64,000 nt of DNA from Scoparia ambigualis (Eukaryota > Arthropoda > Insecta > Lepidoptera > Crambidae). The notes under the pieces are model-generated. The model was not told where the DNA came from and ran no database searches. It saw only the letters and a program-made list of their open reading frames with translations. Shown in pieces: positions 22,342 through 32,382 of this stretch (position 1 is its first letter; the number at the start of each line of letters is the position of its first letter). The stretch spans positions 2,790,001 through 2,854,000 of the forward strand of contig OY992502.1 in assembly GCA_963921215.1 (NCBI GenBank). Reading direction: 5' to 3'. The position numbers and the translations under genes were made by a program.

Positions 22342-22600
22342 GACGACCTCCTTGGTCGAGTGGTTTGTACACCGGTTTTCATGGTGTCGCCATCTCTGAG
22401 GTCCCGGGTTCGATCCCCGGTCGGGTCAATTTAGAAATTATTGTTTTTCTAAATTGTCTCGGGTCTGGCTGTTTTCTATGTATAATAAGTAAATATTTAA
22501 GTATTTTAAGTATGTTTATCCGTTGTCTAGTAACCATTTAACGAGTTTCTTCGAAGCTTCTCTTGGGCTAGATAATTGGTGTGAGTGTAGAAAAGTTTAT
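22342..22600 (+). mobile_element. SINE B, copy 3
   Basis: Complete-looking: GACGACCTCCTTGGTCGAGT head, GGTTCGATCCCCGG B box, body and the CTAGATAATTGGTGTGAGTG end. A LINE starts immediately downstream. Confidence 0.8.
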
Positions 22601-22639
22601 TATTAGTTTATACTCTATTTTGAGTCCAATAAGTTTAAT

Positions 22640-23037
22640 GATTCCACTTTTTGTTTAAAATGTGTCAATGGACAGGATGTTTTAAAAATATTTAACTCCC
22701 TGAAATCGAATGCACAAGGCGTTGATTCTATATCCTTGGATATGCTTTTGCTTAGTTTGCCCGAGTCATGGATGCGATTACGGCGATCATTAACAGCTCT
22801 ATTATAACATGCACCTTCCCTGAGTTATGGAAAACGGCTATTGTTCAGCCTCTTCCTAAGACTACTAATCCCTCAACTTTTAAGGATCTCCGACCTATTA
22901 GCATCCTACCATGTTTGTCGAAGGTTATGGAGAAGGTGGTGTACCTACAGCTCTCTGAATATTTAGAAAGCAATAATATTCTTCACAGGTTCAATCTGGC
23001 TTTCGTAAAAACAGAAGTACCGCTACAGCATTATTAG
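22640..23037 (+). pseudogene. LINE RT, N-terminal part
   Basis: Pieces VNGQDVLKIFNSLKSNA and GVDSISLDMLLLSLP (before 22,765), then in another frame AITAIINSSIITCTFPELWK, ILPCLSKVMEKVVYLQL. These are RT motifs 0-2. The segment that should read as the Q-S-G-F-R motif is disrupted near 22,990-23,010 by an indel, so this frame runs off and stops at 23,037. Confidence 0.75.
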
Positions 23038-23051
23038 ACGTCACTTCTTGT

Positions 23052-24221
23052 ATGTCGGAAGCACAGGACGTCGGTATGGTTACAATGCTAGTTCTTTTGG
23101 ACTTCTCCCGTGCCTTTGATACTATAAAAATATCTTTGTTGATCTCAAAGATGTTATTTTACGGCTTTGATGTACCCACGGTGAAATGGTTTCACAGCTA
23201 TTTGACTAATCGGAATCAGTATTGTCAGCTGCGTAGTAGTAATGGTTCGGTATCATCCTCCTCTCTCTCTGCAGTCTCCCGCTGTGTTCCACAAGGGTCC
23301 ATCTTGGGGCCTCTGCTCTGTGTCCTCTACAGCGCAGACATAATTAACTGTATACAAAACTGTAAATATCACTTGTATGCCGACGATCTGCCTTGCCTTG
23401 ATCTATCTTGCCTTGATCTATCTTGCCTTGATATATCTTGCCTTGATCTATCTTGCCTTGATCTATCTTGCCACCCAAATGAAGTTCAGGCAGCTGCTGA
23501 GAAGATTAATGAGGCTTTAGAAAGAGTTTCCGAGTGGTCCGGAAGAAATTGCCTTGTCTTAAATCCTAACAAGTCTAAACTAATGATTTTGGGCTCCAGG
23601 CATCAAGATGCAAAAGTCGATCCATCTGTTGTGTTGAATGGTGAAGCTATTAAAATCACAAATGAAGCGCATAATCTGGGTCTGGTTTTAGATTCTGAAC
23701 TAAGATTCGAAACACACATTCAGGAGCTAGTACGAAACGGTTTTTACCGATTGAAAGTATTATATAGGATCCGAAAGTATTTGAGTGTTGATTTGCGTAT
23801 CCGTCTGACAGATTCTTTGATCCTTTCAAAATTTAATTACTCAGATTCAGTTTACGGTCCACGACTCTTAGCCAAAACGAAATGTTTAATACAGCGTGTA
23901 CAAAACGCATGTGCCAAATTTTGTTTCGATATTCCACCGAGGAGTCATGTGTCGCCCTATATTAACCAGGCAAACATTTTGAACATGGCATCAAGAAGAT
24001 ACGTTCACTTTGCTTCACTTTTATTTGGCGTTGTAAAGAGTCGTATACCGCGATACCTAAACGATAAACTTTGCTGGTCGCATCAAACTCGGCTTGGTCG
24101 TCTTGCTGTTCCTTCGCACAATACATCAGCATTTAGGGGTAGTTTTAACTATGCCGCCGCCAAGACATGGAACGATATTCCACCTCCCCTGCGTAACTTG
24201 ATCTCTATTGGCAGTTTTTAG
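23052..24221 (+). CDS. LINE reverse transcriptase, palm to C-terminus, with a pentapeptide repeat after YADD
   Basis: A 389-codon frame. LVLLDFSRAFDTI (residues ~15-27) gives the first catalytic Asp, CVPQGSILGPLLC (~78-90) the primer-contact motif, HLYADD (~107-112) the catalytic pair. Directly after YADD comes a CLDLS pentapeptide repeated five times, encoded by 15-bp tandem units, where related proteins have QIY/QLY and then the SCHPNEV that resumes here. The thumb and C-terminus (MILGSR, NLGLVLDS, TWNDIPPPLRN) are well kept. Role when intact: target-primed reverse transcription of LINE RNA. The true start lies upstream; the ATG at 23,052 is internal. Confidence 0.8.
   Translation: MSEAQDVGMVTMLVLLDFSRAFDTIKISLLISKMLFYGFDVPTVKWFHSYLTNRNQYCQLRSSNGSVSSSSLSAVSRCVPQGSILGPLLCVLYSADIINCIQNCKYHLYADDLPCLDLSCLDLSCLDISCLDLSCLDLSCHPNEVQAAAEKINEALERVSEWSGRNCLVLNPNKSKLMILGSRHQDAKVDPSVVLNGEAIKITNEAHNLGLVLDSELRFETHIQELVRNGFYRLKVLYRIRKYLSVDLRIRLTDSLILSKFNYSDSVYGPRLLAKTKCLIQRVQNACAKFCFDIPPRSHVSPYINQANILNMASRRYVHFASLLFGVVKSRIPRYLNDKLCWSHQTRLGRLAVPSHNTSAFRGSFNYAAAKTWNDIPPPLRNLISIGSF
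23393..23467 (+). repeat. 15-bp tandem repeat inside the LINE RT frame
   Basis: Five units of TTGCCTTGATCTATC, one with a single change (ATATATC in the third). The period is a multiple of three so the frame is kept. Confidence 0.95.
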
Positions 24222-24276
24222 GCAAAAATTAGGGTATACAGCTTGGCGGTGTCAATTAATTTAGGGATGCACTCTT

Positions 24277-24830
24277 TTTTTTTCTTTTTTTAATACTAAG
24301 CCCGGCAAATGACCCCACTCTACCTGATTTTAAGTGGAAATGAAGTCCAAGCGCGAGGACAACTGGTGCAGCGTAAGAGACGTAGCTTCAGTCACCCTCA
24401 CTCTGCCACAAAGTGCTTCTTCACGCCTCGTTTGAAGGACTCTATGTCATTGGTAGGAGGGAATACGTGTGCTGGTAGACTATTCCATCTTTTGGAAGTG
24501 CGGCAAAGAAATGAGTCACTAAATTTCTTTGGGCGTGATGGAATATTAGAGACAGTAAATTGGTGACTCCGGAGAGCAGCACGCGTACTCCTATGGAGGA
24601 AGGGAGAAGGAGGGATGAGGTCAAAGAGTTCATCAGAGCACTCGCCATCTTATAAACGGTAAAAGACGCTGAGTAACGCAATATCTTTACGCAATTGCAA
24701 AAGCTCGAGAGTTTTAGTGACCTCCGCATTGCCGATAATGCGCTCGGCGCGGCGCTGCTATCTGTCCAAGGCATCGAGACTCTTATTTACTTTTGGAGCA
24801 GACGAGCATCTAATTGTACGCATAATCGGT
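24277..24830 (-). pseudogene. LINE-R 3' end: ORF2 C-terminus and A-rich tail
   Basis: On the minus strand the frame near 24,790-24,400 gives RRAERIIGN, LRKDIALLSVFYRL, SDELFDLIPPSPFLHRST and a terminal segment with WNSLPAHVFPP and ESFKRGVKKH. It then ends in a 3' region with GGGGTCATTTGCCGGGCTTA and an A-rich tail at 24,277-24,295. The same 3' end occurs on the plus strand at 30,375-30,720 and, degraded, at 53,646-53,840. Frames are broken and the open 110-codon frame at 24,442-24,774 is partly out of register. Confidence 0.7.
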
Positions 24831-25092
24831 ACTTTTATGACTAGGAATTGTGTTTGTTGTAGTTGTTGTTATTGTAGTATTTATAAAGCATTGTATGTAG
24901 CGCTATCTTTCCCCAAACCGGTTCTTCCTGAAAATCAGCGTCATGGCTCCGGCTGTGACATTAAGCTGAGGAGAAGCCGTTTTGGCATTTCATATTTTTT
25001 TTGTGCGGTTTTTTTACTTTACATTTATTTATTGTTAATTTTGTGAAATGTCAAATAAACGTTTCTTCCTTTCTTTCTTACTTTCTTTCTAA
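24831..25092 (+). mobile_element. LINE 3' UTR-like segment with TTTC tail
   Basis: Ends AAATAAACGTTTCTTCC followed by repeated TTTC/TTAC units (25,060-25,090), the arrangement of a retroelement 3' end with a short-repeat tail. No coding sequence. The owner element is not identified. Confidence 0.4.
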
Positions 25093-26830
25093 TTAAATTC
25101 TAAGTTTGAAAATGTAGAATTTGCCCAATAATTGCTAACGTTTTATTTTTTGACAGTACAGTCACATAGATAGTCTTTAAACAGACAGAAGATATTATAA
25201 TTTCAATACCTTACATATTCATATAGGGAGGCCAGTAAAAACACATTTAAATATTCATACATAATAAATTAAAGTCACGCCCGTTTCCTGGAGCAACCAC
25301 AGCTTTCCATGTGCTATTGATCTACATTAAAATTTATTGCGTAACTGGATCACGCTCGAAAAGGTATAAGAATGGTTTAATCAATTCATAAGTACCGATT
25401 GTATTTTGTGAGTCAGTTAATCAGTTAAAACTACAACTACATGTCAGTTCACCAAGTGACGTCTATAATAAATTTAATATTATAATTATTTCTAGATTAC
25501 TCGTAATGTATATAATTATAACCTTATTTACATTCAACTCCAATGGATTATGTACCTCCAACTAATCCTTTGTGTGAACTGTCACAGCCGACACACATAA
25601 ATTGTACAGTTTGACTGCAACGTAAACACCGCAAGAATTATCGCGGGGGTGACGGGGCCTCATAATCCCGCGGCACCGGGAAATATGAAGGTATCCCGGG
25701 GTCCGTTATCTGCTTGGAAGCCAGTGTTTTTTGGAAAGGGTTAAATGTGTTATATATTCGTATTAATACGCCCTGGTAATGTTTTCAGGTGGTTTTGTGA
25801 AATTTATCTTTTTTTATTGTCGATTCAGGCTAAGTAAACAATGAACACCAGTGTAAGGTTGGAGAAAAAAAAATTGTGTTAACGAGACAGTCAAAACTTA
25901 TTAACAATACAACAACGGCTTAACAACAACAAATATCATATATGATCAAAATTTGATTATATACAAGTCATGGACGATCAAAGTGATTTAAAAATGGCAA
26001 TAAAAACAAACAAAAATAAAAAAGGACAGTTGACAGTTAATAAAAGAAGCTTAAGCTTATAATAGATGAGGTTTTCATTCATTTCCATTTTAAAAAATTT
26101 GATTACTTGAATTGCTTTATTTTCATATCGACATTTACGCTACGAGCTATGCCAACAAATTATTATAAGGATCATCCCTTATTCATTCCTTTATAAAACA
26201 ATTATGTTATAAGCAAAGAGCAATTACTACATTGTTTTCAAAGTTTATCTGGAAAAGAGTGTTCACGTATCGTTAAATAGTAGTATCACAGCTCATGCTT
26301 TGTGTGCTACGTGGCTCCTAGCCCATAGCAGTCAATTACATTTAGCCTGGCTTGCAAGCTCCATCAGTGCTAACTGACTTATGCTCACGATGAACGGCGC
26401 TCGTATAACTATGACTGCATTTTAAATGAACATTCTCTCTCTGATACCCGAACACTGCTTGTTGGAAGAATACACTATAGAGAAATCTAAGCGTCACAAT
26501 ATGTTATTCTATCCTGAACTTTCTGCTCGCACCGTGGTCATCGGGAGACTGAAGTGTTGATTGTATGAATATTATTTTGTTACATGCAACTACTTTTATA
26601 AGCTACAGTCAACCTTCGCAGTTGCTTAACAATTTAGTACCATTTCACACCAACTCGATACAATCACGGCATCACGCTCGTGCGGCAGTTATTGCTATGG
26701 GGTGTGTAATGTTCGATAAAAATACTAATGGTCTAACCTTCAAAAAATTGATTTCATTTCATATAACAACTGACGTAAAATATAAAAAAAAGAAATAGTG
26801 TAGTTTTAGTTATACTTTATATTATATATA
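25093..26830. other. No recognised feature
   Basis: Long AT-rich stretch; no repeat, ORF or RNA gene recognised. Confidence 0.4.
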
Positions 26831-26834
26831 TATG

Positions 26835-27030
26835 TTAGTCTGTAAGGTCTGAGCTTGTCCTTCTCGGCTTTCACGAGGTTCTCATCATGAGGTACGGTGA
26901 CAACCAATATTGCCCGGCGCTGAGATCGGTCGACCACCACGATATCAGGCTTATTGGCGACAATAGTCCTGTCCGTGATGATAGAGCGATCCCAGTAGAG
27001 CGTTGCATGACCATTTTCGAGAACTGGCGA
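26835..27030 (-). pseudogene. Retroelement polyprotein C-terminal fragment with PD...D motif
   Basis: A minus-strand frame (within 26,806-27,090) reads HATLYWDRSIITDRTIVANK, PDIVVVDRSQRRAILVVTVP and HDENLVKAEKDKLRPY. I know this pattern from lepidopteran non-LTR-type proteins, where it looks like a PD-(D/E)XK nuclease-like region near the C-terminus. Only about 60 codons remain, flanked upstream by an (ATT)n tract; an isolated scrap. Confidence 0.5.
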
Positions 27031-27121
27031 AGGTGAGTACTTATAATACAGTAGTGCAAATACTATTATTATTATTATTATAATAAACATTTAATATAAT
27101 TTTCAATTGTATAATTTTATT

Positions 27122-27800
27122 TTATACAGGGCGTCCCACGGATATGCCACATGGAGGAAAAGTACCTTGAATATTGTAGATGGAACATTTTACTGAAAGA
27201 AGACATTATTTGAATTTAAAAAACAATTTAAACTGCATTCATAGATATTTAAATAACTATATGGTTGAACCGGGAATCGAACCCGTTACATGAGAAAAAT
27301 AATCACCTGTAGCTTTATTACACCGACCGAAAGGCTTTATCTTAAGGATTATTTTTTGCTAAATAACATAGTGTCACAAATAAAAGGAAGACTATGAATT
27401 TTAACATTTTTAATACAAAATTAAACAATTTATGTATGTACCTATTTATTGTCAGTTTTATGTCCTTACGGCAATGTCAGCTTTTCATTTTTCTGAACCA
27501 AATTTCACATCAAATGTTAAAATTCATGGTCTTCCTTTTATTTGTGACACTATGTTACTTAGCAAACAATAATCTTTATGATGAAGCCTTTCGATCGGTA
27601 TGATAAAGCTACAGGATTATTATTTTTCTCATGTAACGGGTTCGATTCCCGGTTCAACCATGTAACTATTTATATATCTATGAATGCAGTTTAAATTGTT
27701 TTTTAAATTCAAATAATGTCTTCTTTCAGTAAAATGTTCCATTTAGAATATTCAAGCTACTTTCCCTCCATGTGGCATGTCCGTGGGACGCCCTGTATAA
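27122..27800. mobile_element. 679-bp foldback element with tRNA-like T arm in both arms
   Basis: Left arm 27,122-27,407 and right arm 27,514-27,800 are inverted copies (about 286 bp each) around a ~106-bp loop. Outer ends are TTATACAGGGCGTCCCACGG and its complement. Each arm carries CGGGTTCGATTCCCGGTTCA (plus strand 27,637-27,657; minus strand about 27,264-27,285), a perfect tRNA B box and T stem, without a convincing A box. No distinct target duplication is seen because the ends themselves are palindromic (TTATA/TATAA). Confidence 0.85.
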
Positions 27801-27870
27801 TGTAATTTGTTATAATATACATTTGATATAATAATCTTTTGATAAAAAACATTATTCATATAATAAGAAA

Positions 27871-28036
27871 GCAGCATGCAAGCAAGCAGCATGCAAGCAA
27901 GCATGCAGCATGCAAGCAAGAATGCAGCATGCCAGTAAGAATGCAGCATACAAGCAAGCATGCAGCATGCAAGCAGGCAAGCATGCAGTATGCTAGCAGG
28001 CATGCAGCATGCAAGCAGGCATGAAGCAGGCATGGT
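27871..28036. repeat. Minisatellite of GCATGCAAGCA units
   Basis: Irregular tandem array built from AGCATGCAAGCA/GCAGCATGCAAGC words with variants (GCCAGTAAGAATGCA, GTATGCTAGCAGG). Frames through it in both directions are open only because of the repeat. Confidence 0.9.
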
Positions 28037-28260
28037 TTATGTCACGGCTCCGGCGCTGCGGGACTCCGGCGGTCCCACGCGAGCTTATCGTCGCTGATGG
28101 TTTTCGCTCACCACCGAAGCTTCGGCTTGGCCGGTGGGCGGTGCCGGCCAGCCTGAGCCACGGCGGCGAACATTAAACCAACCTGCTCCGCAGCTCACGG
28201 GCCGCCTCGGTCCTCCGCGCCTACTCAGGCCTACATTAAACTCTAGCGTAGGGCAGACAA
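28037..28260. repeat. GC-rich block, probable dispersed repeat
   Basis: About 220 bp far richer in GC than its flanks, with a palindrome CCACCGAAGCTTCGG (28,110-28,124) and GGCCGGTGGGCGGTGCCGGCC. No frame of note. Could be a transposon piece or a local GC island; I cannot name it. Confidence 0.45.
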
Positions 28261-29208
28261 GTTTACCTGGAGTCGGGTTGGCCGCGATTCTGTTCTGTCA
28301 TTGACTTTTGTAGCACAACCATAACGAAAACACAACGTTTAACTTTTTAAGACAATATTTGAAATCAATTTAGTGTTAAAAAGCTGTTTTTATTTATAAA
28401 TAAAAATTATATCAGATGAAGTTATAGAATATGATAATTTTACCAATATAGCTTTATACAAAGTTGATAGAGAATATGAGTATAACTTCAAATAAATAAT
28501 ATGCGTAAAATGTTGTTATAGGAAGTGTATAAGTGTATTTTGATCAAGTCAAAATTGTAATATATCCAATGAACGTTATGTCCTTTGAAATTAATTCATT
28601 TGTCATTATAAAATGATACCCACCCGTTGCTATGGCTTGTTACTAAAGTATTTTAAGCTACTTTTGAGGCCGACCGTACATCGCGTTACACACAATATGA
28701 GCTTACAGACAGTTGTGATGTGTTAGGAAGTTAGGATCTGTAGCAGGTAGAAGTTTGTAAAAGTTAGTGAAACTGTTGCCGGGTGATAAATATATTTTTT
28801 TAGACGATCATCACCCTTGCGACCACGTACCAAATAACATGTGGAATAAACTGAAGTAGATCCATAAAAGTCGTAACCACTTCTCTCGCTCCATAACGAC
28901 GCGGCGCGCACAAAATAAGTCAAGTATTCCAGAAATCTGGGATAAAGAGGGCAGATTTTCCTCAATCTACCTTTCCTTCAATTCATCTAAGCCTTGATAT
29001 TGCAAGCGTCCTTACGAGCTTCAGTTACCGCGCCGTAAACTTGTTTACCACCTTAGCAATATAAAAAAGTGTAAACTTGAATTTTACGATGTTACGCTTG
29101 CCGAGTGGCACGCTCACGCTACAGTATTATTTTTAATGTTATTAGTATAAATTCGCCAGTGTTCGCTTTTCATGACACAATAGTGCCACTCGTATTAAAA
29201 TTTACAGT
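28261..29208. other. No recognised feature
   Basis: AT-rich, no supported gene or repeat. Confidence 0.4.
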
Positions 29209-30370
29209 AATAATACCTATATGCAGACGATTTGCAGATTTATTGCCAGGCACCACTCAATAATATCGCCGAAGCTATTAAAACTACCAACGCGGACCTA
29301 GGACGAATCGTTGATTGGAGCCGAGCCTTTGGACTCAGGGTCAACCCAGGGAAAACACAAACTATTGTGGTCGGCAGTTCCAGGTTGCTAGCTAAAGTCA
29401 ACTTGAATGCCCTTCCTAAGGTTGATTTTGATGGAGTGACTATACCTTTTAGCCAAACTGTAACAAATCTGGGTGTGATAATTGATAGTTGCTTGGGTTG
29501 GGGGCCGCAGCTGCAAGCTGTAAGCCGTAAGCTTTACGCATCTTCGGCATCTTTAAGAAGACTACGCAACTTTTTACCCACTGCCACTAAAATTGCGCTA
29601 GCACAATCTCTGCTGCTTCCCGTTCTAGACTATGCTGACGCCTGCTATCTTGATCTCACGCAGGACCAGCTAAAAAAACTTGATCATGTTTCTGAATACC
29701 GCGCTAAACTCAAGTGGCTTCCTATTCGTCTTCGCCGGAATACTCACTTCCTCGCCCTTCTTTACAACATACTGTTTAATCCCACCTATCCTTGCTACCT
29801 TAAAGAACGTTTTAACTTCCTCCACGCATCCAATTCGCGCTCATTGCCGTCATCGGAAAACCTGAGCCTTAAAACCCCTCTGCACGGCACCACCTTTTAT
29901 GACTGTTCATATACAGTTCAGGCCGTTCGTCTCTGGAACTCGCTTCCAGTTGCGATCAGGCGTGTGCAGTCTGTGAACACTTTTAAAGAGCTCGTGAAAA
30001 ACTTCTACCTCTCCTTCTAACCTTATCCCGCTGCAAGGCTGCAAATTTCGCTACTCCCTACCTGAGACTGTTATGTATAAGTATTGTATATGTATATATT
30101 ACATTACACACTATGTATATACTTATGTCTGTTTAACTTTAATTTTTTTTTTGTGTTAAGTAGGTAATTAAAAAGTTATGAAATCTTTGACATGTTTGCA
30201 CCTCCGATTTTAAAGTGTTTAAGTTCTCTCCATCCGACTGGTTGTCTGGAAGAAATCGCTTTATAGCGATAAGACCTCCAAATTGTAACTGTGTAATGTA
30301 CTTGTTTTTTTTATGTTTTGTGTTTAATGTAAACTGTTACAATAAAAGTATTATCTATCTATCTATCTAA
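29209..30370 (+). mobile_element. LINE-C, 5'-truncated at the YADD box, with conserved 3' hairpin and TATC tail
   Basis: Coding starts abruptly at TATATGCAGACGATTTGCAG (29,218-29,237, YADDLQ) and runs to a stop at 30,020. The 3' UTR has GGTTGTCTGGAAGAAATCGC and TTTATAGCGATAAGACCTCC (30,240-30,280), a hairpin common in lepidopteran LINE 3' ends, then ACAATAAAAGTATTATC and (TATC)4 up to 30,369. A diverged second copy of only this 3' terminus is at 58,436-58,560. Confidence 0.8.
29232..30020 (+). pseudogene. LINE-C ORF2 thumb and C-terminal region
   Basis: 262 codons, open throughout, from just after YADD to the natural stop: VDWSRAFGLRVNPGKTQ, NLGVIIDSCLGWGPQL, LLPVLDYADACYLDL, and WNSLPVAIRRVQSVNTFKEL at the end. 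At 29,682 the text LKKLDHVSEYRAKLKWLP joins two parts that in related proteins are separated by a short QN-x-C-I-R-F-type segment, suggesting a deletion between two copies of GATCATGT. Not functional because the palm domain is missing. Confidence 0.75.
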
Positions 30371-30374
30371 TAAT

Positions 30375-30720
30375 TTACAGTCACTAATATTCCATCGCGC
30401 ACAAAGTTGGTGTCTTGTTTCTTTGTCGCACCTCCAAAAGATGGAATAGTCTACCAGCACACGTATTCCCTCCTTCCTACCTATGACCTAGGGTCCTTCA
30501 AACGAGGCGTGAAGTGGCACTTAGTGAGCCGGCAGGGAGAGGGTGACCGATGCTACGTGTCTTATGCACCAGTTGTCCCAGCGCCCGAGGGCCTAATCTC
30601 TTTCTCCGAAACGAAATTTCTTACTTTAAGTAATCAAACAGTAAGCCCTCTGGACTCCTTTTCCACTTAACATCAGGTGAAGTGGAGTCATTTGCAGGGT
30701 TTAATAGGAAAAAATATTTG
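30375..30720 (+). pseudogene. LINE-R 3' end, second copy
   Basis: Plus-strand match to the reversed segment at 24,277-24,560: CAAAAGATGGAATAGTCTAC, CAGCACACGTATTCCCTCC, CCTTCAAACGAGGCGTGAAG, and the 3' end AGTGGAGTCATTTGCAGGGT with a short A-run. It begins directly after the TATC tail of LINE-C. Confidence 0.7.
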
Positions 30721-30837
30721 AAGAAAGATAGTTATGTACATAAAGGAGCGGCGTTGTATTCTTAGCTGTTTTTTAATCGTTGGTAATCTAGTAAACAGAT
30801 TCATCATAACTGCTAAACTGCCTTTATGTTACTGCCT

Positions 30838-30900
30838 TTATCCGGCAAAGGAGCAAACGGCCCGAATGATGTAAAGCGGCTACCATTGCCCTTGGACGTT
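30838..30900 (-). repeat. Family F repeat fragment (GCCGGCAA...AAGGGCAATGG)
   Basis: Minus strand reads CCAAGGGCAATGGTAGCCGC and GGGCCGTTTGCTCCTTTGCC, matching the GGGCGGCGGTGATTGCTC...GTTTGCCTCC end of the copy at 52,786-52,935. Confidence 0.5.
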
Positions 30901-30991
30901 CAAACACCAAGTGTATGACGTGCGAGTCTCCGGATATTATCACCAAGTGCTTCATTTAAGTGCTTCATTGCTGTGTGATGGTGGTTCAATA

Positions 30992-31196
30992 ATAGAATAC
31001 TGCCAACCAATCTCTTCCCTAAAGAGTCGTAAAAGGCGACTAACGGTCTAAGAGTGCACATACATCCAACAGCATAGAGCGGAAATGGGCTCACCACCTC
31101 TCACGCTGAGCACGTGTTCTGTGGTTATTTGTTGTGCCGTAAAGTGTGGCAATGTACTGCTCTTGCGGTCCTCATTTCCTAGTCTCTGACTACGTG
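30992..31196 (+). repeat. Family A repeat, copy 10
   Basis: From ATAGAATACTGCCAACC to TAGTCTCTGACTACG. Diverged in the middle (GTTCTGTGGTTATTTGTTGT). Confidence 0.75.
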
Positions 31197-31640
31197 TCTC
31201 TTATAGTAGGTATTCGTTTATAGAAGGAGAGACTGGGACTGGTAGTGACAATGGTAAATAGTTACAACGGCCACAGTGATTAAACAAAGAACGTTACATT
31301 GACGTTAGAAAGAGACAAATGATCACGTCACCACCGGCACCAAGAGCCAGTAGCGCCAGCGCTTTTGTGAAAAAAGCCCGTTCATGCTGCCTGTAAAACA
31401 GGTTAGTAACATTTTAGTTTTTTCGTTATATTGGTCTACAACCTCTTTTTTTTTATCAGCAGAGATATGAGTGTTGTGATATTTGTGGCCCAGTTCTTTC
31501 TTTTTGCAGTGAATCTATCTACGTACAACAGCTATATAGTTTTGGTGTTGGGGCTAAAGGTGACCATTGCTCGGTGCAGGTTGTGATTTGTCACTGCCTA
31601 CCCCGTAGTGATAATTGTCGACTTACTCGAGCTACATAAT
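31197..31640. other. No recognised feature
   Basis: Unassigned; possibly the eroded upstream part of the transposase remnant that follows. Confidence 0.3.
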
Positions 31641-32200
31641 TAGTTATTTTTTTCTAGGAAGAATGAAGGACGTATAAAAGAAAAACTGACCGTGGAAAAA
31701 TATCTAAACGAAATTTACAAAAAAGCAGCAGCTTTTTTGGAGGAGGATAAAACAACATTTCTGAGATTATCGAAGAGACTAATGAAGTAGTCGATGCTGC
31801 AGGAGAATGTAAAAACTCTATTTATAGTAACCCAGTTGGAGGTTCTAGCAGAGATCTGGACCACAACGAATGTACGTTTTCTCCCGAGATCATTCAGTCT
31901 TTTCCAAAAGCTGCTGCAAGAACAACAAAAATTACACGAAAACCTCACAAATTAGCAATTTTAACTGATCCACCAAAAAATATGCACAGGAACAAAACAA
32001 GAAAGAAGGAAATAAACATAAAAAGGGTACTGAAGTAACTGAGAAAGGAAAGTCAACTGAGCCAGGAAAGGTTAAGAAACAAGAAAATATATTAGGTATT
32101 TACAAGTAAGGTAGGAAAACTGCCTAAGAAAACAGGGAAGAGGCTGTGAAGAGGAAGGTTTTACATGACTCTGAGTTTGTGAATAATGTGTTTTGTAGAT
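31641..32200 (+). pseudogene. pogo/Tigger-like transposase C-terminal remnant
   Basis: Scattered frames give FSPEIIQSFPKAAARTTKIT, RKPHKLAILTDPPK (31,885-31,980) and, after frame changes, KLPKKTG and EEAVKRKVLHDSEF (32,110-32,170). This order (P-E-x-I-x-P-F/S-F-P-K-A, basic stretch, AILTDTP-K, lysine-rich stretch, VKRKVL-x-DS) is the tail found after the DDE domain in insect pogo/Tigger-like proteins. No catalytic residues remain. An old, inactive fragment. Confidence 0.5.
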
Positions 32201-32382
32201 TCATACTAAGTTTTTGTTTAACATTTTCTAAGTTGGAAGTTACATAAATTTTATTTTTATGAGGCTTAGGACTAAAAAAATAAGATTATTATTTGTTCCA
32301 AGGTAGAAGTTACTATGATTTTGTTTTATTGGGGCAAAAGATTGCTTACAGATAATCAATAGTTTTTATTAAAATAAGGATG

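Larger units (their letters stand above)
22601..24275 (+). mobile_element. CR1/Jockey-like LINE, 5'-truncated
   Basis: Covers the RT domain and C-terminus of ORF2 plus a short 3' UTR. The 5' part (endonuclease, ORF1) is missing. Frame breaks occur near 22,760 and near 23,030, otherwise the RT from 23,052 on is open for 389 codons. It directly abuts SINE B on the left and a reversed LINE 3' end on the right. Confidence 0.8.

Noticed and set aside
27752..28033. Open frames in both directions rich in Cys/Ala/Leu or His/Lys/Gln
   Set aside because: They are translations of a minisatellite.
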